From: an uncultured Oscillospiraceae bacterium
GTDB taxonomy: Bacteria > Bacillota > Clostridia > Oscillospirales > Ruminococcaceae
Reading direction: 5' to 3'
Assembly (NCBI GenBank): GCA_949299455.1
Contig: CASGAN010000017.1
Location: forward strand, 1-36,363
Length of the DNA stretch: 36,363 bases
Of this stretch, positions 31,493 through 36,363 are shown piece by piece. A model generated the notes under the pieces. The model saw only the letters and a list, made by a program, of their open reading frames with translations. It had not been told where the DNA came from and did no database searches. The translations under genes and the position numbers were made by a program. Positions within the stretch are counted from its first letter, which is position 1. Each line of letters begins with the position of its first letter.

Positions 31493-32344
31493 TTACTCTT
31501 TTAGACGGCTTAATTTCTCAAACGGCAGATGAATCTGCGTCACATATTCCTGCGGCGAACGGGAGGTAAAGCTGTCGAGCACACAGTATTCATACGAATA
31601 TCCGCACGGCGAAAGCCCGTTTTGATGCAGAAATGCAATCATCCGCTCATATGTTTCGCCGATTGTTTCGTATGTTCCCTTGTGATAGCCGCACAGATAT
31701 TCGCCTGCCGGCTTTTTATGCACCAAAAACGCGCCGCATGTGTTCTTCGGCCGTTCAGAGAGCGGTAAAAATGCATATTCGGCGGCCGTATATGCACCGC
31801 GCAGAATCGAAGGTACCGGAACCGTCACGCCCAGCAGATACTCATAGCCGACCTGCGCGTCTGCACAGCATAAAAGCAGCTGCTTGGTCGCAAGATCGAC
31901 GTCAAACAGCGTATGCGGCGGCGCGACCGGATGCATTGCCAGATACTGCGCGTACGGCTGTGTAAAAAATGCAATATCACCCGCACCGGTTTGCAGCGCG
32001 CGAAGCGTTTCGATTTTTTTCGAAAGCCGTTTGACGATGCGTTTTTTATGCGCAATCTCATCTTCGAGCAGCCGTTTTTGCTCCTCCATATACACGGCGG
32101 TGCCCACACCGTTTCGCCCATCCAGATACGCACGGATCTCCAAAAGGGAAAGCCCGATTTCCTTGAGCATCAAAATGGTGTCGAGCGTGGGAAGCTGTGC
32201 GGCACTGTAGTACCGGTATCCGTTTTTAGGATCGACATACGCCGGCGAAAACACGCCTTTTTTATCGTAAAACAAAAGTGTCTGTTTTGAAATGCCGTGA
32301 AGCTGCGCCATCTCACCGGCAGTAAAAAAGTGTTTGCGCGTCAT
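31493..32344 (-). CDS. MerR family regulator with GyrI-like effector domain (BmrR-like)
   Basis: A 283-residue protein. The N-terminal MerR winged helix (FFTAGEMAQLHGISKQTLLFYD, then GYRYYSAAQLPTLDTILMLKEIG) is followed by a long coiled-coil helix (about 85-120) and a C-terminal GyrI-like ligand-binding domain (about 130-280). This is the BmrR plan, in which a drug-like compound binds and twists the promoter to switch on a target gene. ATG 32344 has an AGAGGT site. It is divergent from the YitT-type gene, whose promoter has the diagnostic 19-base spacer with a dyad, so that gene is the probable target. Confidence 0.9.
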   Translation of the reverse strand: MTRKHFFTAGEMAQLHGISKQTLLFYDKKGVFSPAYVDPKNGYRYYSAAQLPTLDTILMLKEIGLSLLEIRAYLDGRNGVGTAVYMEEQKRLLEDEIAHKKRIVKRLSKKIETLRALQTGAGDIAFFTQPYAQYLAMHPVAPPHTLFDVDLATKQLLLCCADAQVGYEYLLGVTVPVPSILRGAYTAAEYAFLPLSERPKNTCGAFLVHKKPAGEYLCGYHKGTYETIGETYERMIAFLHQNGLSPCGYSYEYCVLDSFTSRSPQEYVTQIHLPFEKLSRLKE

Positions 32345-32357
32345 TTTTTAAAACCTC

Positions 32358-32388
32358 TTGACTGTATAGTTACTATATCCTTTATACT
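32358..32388 (+). promoter_or_regulatory. MerR-type promoter with 19-bp spacer and central dyad
   Basis: TTGACT (32358-32363), 19-base spacer, TATACT (32383-32388). The spacer contains the perfect dyad TATAGT-T-ACTATA (32365-32377). Over-long spacers with a central dyad are the hallmark of MerR-activated promoters. Confidence 0.9.
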
Positions 32389-32422
32389 ATCGGAAGAGGC
32401 GAAAAAACACAAGGAGGAAATC

Positions 32423-33079
32423 ATGCATCTTTTTTCACGGTATTCGCACTTTTTTTGCCGGCGCACACTGTTTCGCATCCTGACGCTTTGTCTTGGCGCC
32501 ATGATTTTGGCGTTCGGCATGTTTCATATTCACAACCGCACCCACATCACAGAGGGCGGCATTTTAGGGCTTACGCTGTTTATCCAGCACTGGACCGGCA
32601 TTACTCCCGGTGTATCGGGCATTGTACTCGACAGTCTTTGCTATCTCATGGGATTTAAACTGCTCGGCAAATCGTTTTTGGTGTTTGCCGCATGTTCCAG
32701 CGTCTTTTTTTCGATGTGGTACAACCTGTTTTCGATGATCGGCTATATATTCCCCGATTTAAGCGACCAGCCGCTGCTTGCAGCACTGATTGGCGGCCTA
32801 TTCGTCGGTGTCGGTGTCGGGCTCATTGTACGCGCAGGCGGCGCTTCGGGCGGCGATGATGCACTCGCACTTATTATTCACAAAAAAACGCCGTTAAAAC
32901 TCGCACAGGCGTATTTTATCACCGATTTTATCGTGCTCATGCTCTCGCTCTCGTATATTCCGCTTCATAAAATCGCGTGCTCGCTTCTGACTGTGACGCT
33001 TTCTTCTTTTTTGATTGGGAAAATCCACGGATTGAGCCTGCCGAAGAAAAAATCACAAGACAACCAAAGCCAAACGTGA
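32423..33079 (+). CDS. YitT family membrane protein
   Basis: A 218-residue protein with five or six membrane helices. Family motifs include ITEGGILGLTLFI, GITPGVSGIVLDSLCYLMG and the GVGVGLIVRAGGASGGDDALA segment. It lacks the C-terminal soluble DUF2179 domain of full-length YitT proteins. The function of the family is unknown; a transport role is likely. ATG 32423 follows AAGGAGG; upstream in-frame codons lie in the promoter. Expression is probably switched on by the divergent MerR regulator. A basic C-terminal tail ends where the promoter of the next gene begins. Confidence 0.85.
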   Translation: MHLFSRYSHFFCRRTLFRILTLCLGAMILAFGMFHIHNRTHITEGGILGLTLFIQHWTGITPGVSGIVLDSLCYLMGFKLLGKSFLVFAACSSVFFSMWYNLFSMIGYIFPDLSDQPLLAALIGGLFVGVGVGLIVRAGGASGGDDALALIIHKKTPLKLAQAYFITDFIVLMLSLSYIPLHKIACSLLTVTLSSFLIGKIHGLSLPKKKSQDNQSQT

Positions 33080-33085
33080 TATAAT
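33077..33085 (+). promoter_or_regulatory. extended -10 promoter of the dehydrogenase gene
   Basis: TG-A-TATAAT at 33077-33085, overlapping the stop codon of the YitT-type gene. A leader hairpin TGCGGC/GCCGCA follows (about 33091-33109). No clear -35 is seen. Confidence 0.55.
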
Positions 33086-33134
33086 ACGATGTGCGGCACA
33101 ATCGCCGCATTCGTAAAAAGGAGTGAACCATCTC

Positions 33135-34097
33135 ATGAAACTGGTCGTTTTGGACAGCTATGCAGCCGTTTCCACCGATTTATCGCTTAGCAATTTTCAC
33201 GCGCTGTGCGATGAAATGGCAGTGTATGACCGCACCCCTGCCGACAAAATTGTTGAACGCATCGGCGATGCGGAAATGATTCTCATCAACAAAACCATCA
33301 TCACCCGTACAGTCATGGAATCGTGCCCGAATTTGAAATACATCGGTCTGTTTGCAACCGGATATAACGTCGTCGACATCGAATGCGCGAAAGAGCGCGG
33401 CATCGTCGTTTCAAACGCGCCCGCCTATTCGACAAACGGTGTTGCACAGCTGACATTTGCATTTTTGCTTCACTTTTTCTCGCTTGTGACAAAACACAAC
33501 GATGAAGTGCACCATGGCGCATGGTGTGAAAGCGAAGATTTCTGCTTCTATGACCCGCGCATCCGCGAGCTTGCCGGCAAAACCATCGGTCTGATTGGAT
33601 TCGGCAACATTGCAAAGAAAGTCGCACAGATCGCGCAGGCGTTTGACATGAACGTGCTCGTCTACTCCCGCACGGTATATCCGCAGTACGAGTCGGACAC
33701 GCTTCACTTTGTTTCCCTCGACACACTGTTAAAAGAAAGCGATGTCATTTCCCTGCACTGCCCGCTCTTTAAAGAAACGACGCGGCTTATAAACAGCGAA
33801 ACAATCGCCAAAATGAAAAAAGGCGCACTGCTGATTAACACGGCGCGCGGCGGCGTCATCGACGAACAGGCGGTTGCCGATGCTTTGAACAGCGGCCATC
33901 TGGCAGGGGCGGGACTCGATGTGGCGACTGTCGAGCCGATCAACGAGGATTCCCCGCTGCTGACGGCGAAAAACTGCGTGATAACGCCCCATATTGCATG
34001 GGCATGCAAGGAATCCCGCGAACGGCTCATCGATATTGTGTATGAAAACACTGCCGCATTTCGAAACGGCGCACCGAAAAACAACGTCGCAGTCTGA
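33135..34097 (+). CDS. D-2-hydroxyacid dehydrogenase (glycerate/hydroxypyruvate type)
   Basis: A 320-residue cytoplasmic oxidoreductase reducing a 2-keto acid to the D-2-hydroxy acid. Rossmann motif GLIGFGNIAKKV (152-163). Catalytic residues Arg238 (TARGG), Glu267 (VEP) and His286 (TPHIAW) are all present. The strand after the Rossmann loop ends in YSRT rather than with the Asp typical of NAD enzymes, which suggests NADP preference. Closest in style to glycerate dehydrogenase/hydroxypyruvate reductase; D-lactate or ketoisocaproate reductase cannot be excluded. ATG 33135 lies about 11 bases after AAAAGGAG; a GTG at 33123 overlaps that site. A terminator follows. Confidence 0.88.
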   Translation: MKLVVLDSYAAVSTDLSLSNFHALCDEMAVYDRTPADKIVERIGDAEMILINKTIITRTVMESCPNLKYIGLFATGYNVVDIECAKERGIVVSNAPAYSTNGVAQLTFAFLLHFFSLVTKHNDEVHHGAWCESEDFCFYDPRIRELAGKTIGLIGFGNIAKKVAQIAQAFDMNVLVYSRTVYPQYESDTLHFVSLDTLLKESDVISLHCPLFKETTRLINSETIAKMKKGALLINTARGGVIDEQAVADALNSGHLAGAGLDVATVEPINEDSPLLTAKNCVITPHIAWACKESRERLIDIVYENTAAFRNGAPKNNVAV

Positions 34098-34102
34098 ATG
34101 AC

Positions 34103-34133
34103 AAAAGCACCAGCCGCAGGGCCGGTGCTTTTT
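34103..34133 (+). terminator. terminator of the dehydrogenase gene
   Basis: AAAAGCACC (34103-34111) pairs with GGTGCTTTT (34124-34132), with inner GCC/GGC pairing, then T-run. It may also act on the convergent GNAT gene. Confidence 0.85.
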
Positions 34134-34138
34134 TTCGT

Positions 34139-34609
34139 TCAGTTCTCTTTTTTACCCGATTCCCGCCGCATCACATACGCTTCGACTGTATATGCTTCAT
34201 TGCCGGGCATTTGTCCTGTTTCCAGCGCGGATACACGAAAGCCAAGTCCTTCATAAAATATACGCGCCGGCTCATTTCCTTTTAGCACTTCAAGAACGCA
34301 AATCTGCGGAAACGCCGCAAACATATGCCGGCACAAACAGCCGCCCACACCTTTTCGCATCTGTTCCGGCGCAACATACAGCCATGCCAATTCCTCCTCC
34401 GTACATGCGGAGAAGCCCACAACCTCGCCGTCTTGCTCCGCAACAAACAACCCCGGATAGTCAAGCAGGTTTTCCCGCTGTGCGGCAATGCGAAGCGGCA
34501 AAAACGCCTCGTCCAGTCCTGCGTGCGAAAGTTCGATTTTCCGGGCGCTGTCGTGTATGCGCTCGATTGCCGGCCAATCGGATTCCTGATAAGCTCGGAT
34601 CACAATCAT
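34139..34609 (-). CDS. GNAT family N-acetyltransferase
   Basis: A 156-residue protein with the GNAT fold: RAYQESDWPAIERI (first strand-helix), then EVVGFSACTEEELAWLYVAP, and the acetyl-CoA loop RKGVGG (motif A, RxxGxG-like), then ARIFYEGLGFRV (motif B). It moves an acetyl group from acetyl-CoA to an amine; the substrate is unknown. ATG 34609 follows GAGGGGAG. It begins 24 bases after the MATE gene, so it is the second gene of that operon. Acetylation of an exported compound is a possible joint role. Confidence 0.85.
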   Translation of the reverse strand: MIVIRAYQESDWPAIERIHDSARKIELSHAGLDEAFLPLRIAAQRENLLDYPGLFVAEQDGEVVGFSACTEEELAWLYVAPEQMRKGVGGCLCRHMFAAFPQICVLEVLKGNEPARIFYEGLGFRVSALETGQMPGNEAYTVEAYVMRRESGKKEN

Positions 34610-34633
34610 TTTATCTCCCCTCTCTTGGATCAG

Positions 34634-35992
34634 TCACACTTCTTTTTGCTGCTTCGGACAGATTTTTCCGATCCGCCAGTAATATGCAATCATCAAAAGG
34701 ACTGCCGCGCCGACCCATGCGCCAACCTCGGCAAAATAGACGCCGTATTTTCCGGCGACGGCACTCAGCAAAAGCACCATGCCAATGCGCATCAGAAGTT
34801 CCACAATGCCCGAGATCATCGGGATCAGCGTATCGCCCATGCCTTGCAGTGTCGTTCGATAGACAAACAGCGCATACAGCACAAACAAAAACAAACTCAT
34901 AATCACCAAGAACGGATATGCCGCATCGACCACCTGCGCCACGACCTCCGGCTCATCGGAAATAAAGAAGCGTACAATATAGCGTCCGAATGCAATGACC
35001 ACCAAGGCGATGGAAAACGCAATGATAATCGAAATAAGGAGTGCCTTTTTGATTCCCTCACGGATACGGTCATATTTTTTTGCACCGAGATTTTGTCCGG
35101 CAAACGTACCCATTGCCGCCGCAAACGAAGAACCTGCCTGCTCCATCAGGCCGCACAGCTTATTTGCAGCAGTCACACCTGCGACAAAGATGTATCCGAA
35201 CCCGTTGACAATATACTGCACAACGAGTCCGCCGCCGCAGATGACGGCGTTCTGGAGTGTTACCGGCAGTCCTAAACGCAAAAGCTCTTTGCATGTTGCA
35301 CCGTCAAACCGCCAGTCCTCTTTTTGAAACCGGAGAATCGGAATGCGCACAACAGAAAACAAACAGAATACACACGAACAGCACTGCGCCATCACCGTTG
35401 CAATCGCTGCACCCGCGATGCCCCAGCCGAATCCCATGACAAACAGCACGTCCAAGCCGATATTGATAAGCGATGCAATCACCATTGCAACGAGCGGCGT
35501 TTTGCTGTCGCCGAGCGCACGAAGAATCGCCGCCAGCAGGTTATACGTCATGACGATCGGGATGCCCATATAAATGATGCTGATATAAAGATGCGCGCCG
35601 TCGATGGTCTGTGCAGGTGTATTGAGAAATTCAAGAAGCGGCCGCGCAATCAGCAATGCTGTCACCGTGAATACCACGATGGTTACAGCTGAGAGCAGCA
35701 TCGACATCGTGACCGATTTTCGCAGTCCCTCATAGTCCTCCGCGCCAAAGCGCTGAGAAATGAGAATCGCAAATCCCTGTGTTAGACCGATGACCATGCC
35801 GAGCACCAGCCAGTCAAGCCATCCTGCCGCACCCACCGAAGCGAGTGCCTGGACGCCGACGCCGCGTCCGACGACAATCGTATCAACCATGCTGTAGAGC
35901 TGCTGAAACAGGTTGCCGAGCAGCATCGGCAGCGCAAATCCAACAAGCAGACGCGCAGGTTTGCCTGTTGTCATGTCTGTGATTTTTGCCAT
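34634..35992 (-). CDS. MATE family efflux transporter, third copy
   Basis: A 452-residue, twelve-helix protein of the NorM/DinF-like Firmicutes branch: LPMLLGNLFQQLYSMVDTIV at helix 1, then LASVGAAGWLDWLVLGMVIG, RALGDSKTPLVAM, and TTLQGMGDTLIPMISG. It exports an organic cation or drug with a sodium or proton gradient. ATG 35992 follows GGGGAT; the 16 upstream codons lie in the promoter region. A likely promoter lies at 36018-36045. It is followed by the GNAT gene. Confidence 0.85.
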   Translation of the reverse strand: MAKITDMTTGKPARLLVGFALPMLLGNLFQQLYSMVDTIVVGRGVGVQALASVGAAGWLDWLVLGMVIGLTQGFAILISQRFGAEDYEGLRKSVTMSMLLSAVTIVVFTVTALLIARPLLEFLNTPAQTIDGAHLYISIIYMGIPIVMTYNLLAAILRALGDSKTPLVAMVIASLINIGLDVLFVMGFGWGIAGAAIATVMAQCCSCVFCLFSVVRIPILRFQKEDWRFDGATCKELLRLGLPVTLQNAVICGGGLVVQYIVNGFGYIFVAGVTAANKLCGLMEQAGSSFAAAMGTFAGQNLGAKKYDRIREGIKKALLISIIIAFSIALVVIAFGRYIVRFFISDEPEVVAQVVDAAYPFLVIMSLFLFVLYALFVYRTTLQGMGDTLIPMISGIVELLMRIGMVLLLSAVAGKYGVYFAEVGAWVGAAVLLMIAYYWRIGKICPKQQKEV

Positions 35993-36017
35993 AAATATCC
36001 CCTTTATCTGATATATC

Positions 36018-36045
36018 TTTATATAAGCAAACAATATCATATCAA
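36018..36045 (-). promoter_or_regulatory. possible promoter of the MATE-GNAT operon
   Basis: Minus strand TTGATA (36040-36045), 16-base spacer, TATAAA (36018-36023). An alternative is TTGACG (36054-36059) with TATTGT (36031-36036), spacer 17. The sequence cannot decide between them. Confidence 0.45.
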
Positions 36046-36102
36046 ACGAACAGCGTCAACCATCTTTTTCGAAGAAAAAACAGAATTTTTTTAAAAAAAC
36101 AC

Positions 36103-36131
36103 TTGCAAAGTGATTTTTCGTGTGATATAAT
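36103..36131 (+). promoter_or_regulatory. promoter of the tRNA-Leu gene
   Basis: TTGCAA (36103-36108), 17-base spacer, TATAAT (36126-36131) with a TGA extension in front. Confidence 0.8.
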
Positions 36132-36183
36132 ACCATTCGTACTCGCGGATATCATGAAATGTGATACGATGTGATCTGTACAT

Positions 36184-36270
36184 GCGGATATGGCGGAATC
36201 GGCAGACGCGCTAGATTCAGGTTCTAGTCGGGGCAACTCGGTGGAGGTTCAAGTCCTCTTATCCGCACCA
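36184..36270 (+). tRNA. tRNA-Leu(CAG)
   Basis: Acceptor arm GCGGATA (36184-36190) pairs with TATCCGC (36260-36266). The anticodon loop TTCAGGT sits between CTAGA and TCTAG, giving anticodon CAG, which reads CUG. A long variable arm (CGGGGCAACTCGG region) marks it as class II, as expected for leucine. The T loop has GGTTCAAGTCC. The 3' CCA is encoded (36268-36270). Confidence 0.97.
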
Positions 36271-36300
36271 TAAGAGGGCACTAAAAAAGATGCCTAAGCG

Positions 36301-36328
36301 AAAAACCTCGATTTTATCGAGGTTTTTT
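36301..36328 (+). terminator. terminator of the tRNA-Leu gene
   Basis: AAAAACCTCGAT (36301-36312), loop TTT, ATCGAGGTTTTTT (36316-36328), about 30 bases after the tRNA end, which suggests a single-tRNA transcript. Confidence 0.9.
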
Positions 36329-36363
36329 CGCATTTTCAGGGCAAGTTTTTCAGCATAGATTTT

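Noticed and set aside
36042-36236. Minus-strand frame overlapping the tRNA-Leu gene
   Set aside because: It lies across the tRNA and its promoter and has no homology or ribosome site.

Overview
The window looks like chromosomal DNA from a low- to mid-GC Gram-positive anaerobe of the Bacillota, class Clostridia. An Oscillospiraceae-like gut organism is my best guess. This rests on strong AGGAGG-type ribosome sites, consensus sigma-A promoters, many hairpin-plus-T-run terminators, and Firmicutes marker genes (yloU-yloV-recG, ymdB, a sortase-type surface protein, an ATP-dependent amino-acid importer with a lipoprotein receptor). The species cannot be fixed from the sequence. No phage, transposase, rRNA operon or CRISPR array was seen.

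Positions 1-6030 are the most accessory-looking part. A 50-bp direct repeat and several CTTAG-loop hairpins precede a broken ECF sigma factor fused to a membrane domain. A zinc-ribbon membrane protein follows, then an XRE-family regulator with a membrane domain bracketed by two inverted copies of one 24-bp hairpin. A wall-anchored surface protein then faces a small XRE regulator across an operator-like region.

Positions 6030-16430 carry an SLC13-like permease with a DUF1622 protein, a DUF2975/HTH/lipoprotein operon, an Lgt-like membrane protein, a DUF4190-like repeat protein, a HAD phosphatase, a sulfatase, an orphan MacB-type ABC ATPase, a nucleoside hydrolase, and a MATE exporter with a small P-loop kinase-like protein.

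Positions 16430-23480 hold a MarR-MATE pair, a branched-chain aminotransferase, the tRNA-modification enzyme QueH, and a three-gene polar amino-acid ABC importer. The importer's receptor appears to have its two half-domains in swapped order, and its permease start carries an exact 33-bp tandem duplication. An RluA-type pseudouridine synthase ends this region.

Positions 23480-31400 are housekeeping: recG, yloV (DAK2/FakA-like), yloU (Asp23), ymdB, a CNNM/CorC-type transporter behind a long structured leader, and a divergent PRPP synthetase. Positions 31490-36363 hold a MerR regulator divergent from a YitT-type membrane protein with a textbook 19-bp-spacer MerR promoter, a 2-hydroxyacid dehydrogenase, a MATE-GNAT operon, and a tRNA-Leu(CAG) with its own promoter and terminator.

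Three genes (lgt-like, queH, recG) start 21-26 nt after an intrinsic terminator, with no room for a promoter. Three MATE exporters lie in about 22 kb, each beside a different partner (a kinase-like protein, a MarR regulator, an acetyltransferase). Best leads: the permuted receptor, the structured leader before the CorC-type gene, the terminators inside operons, and the broken sigma factor.
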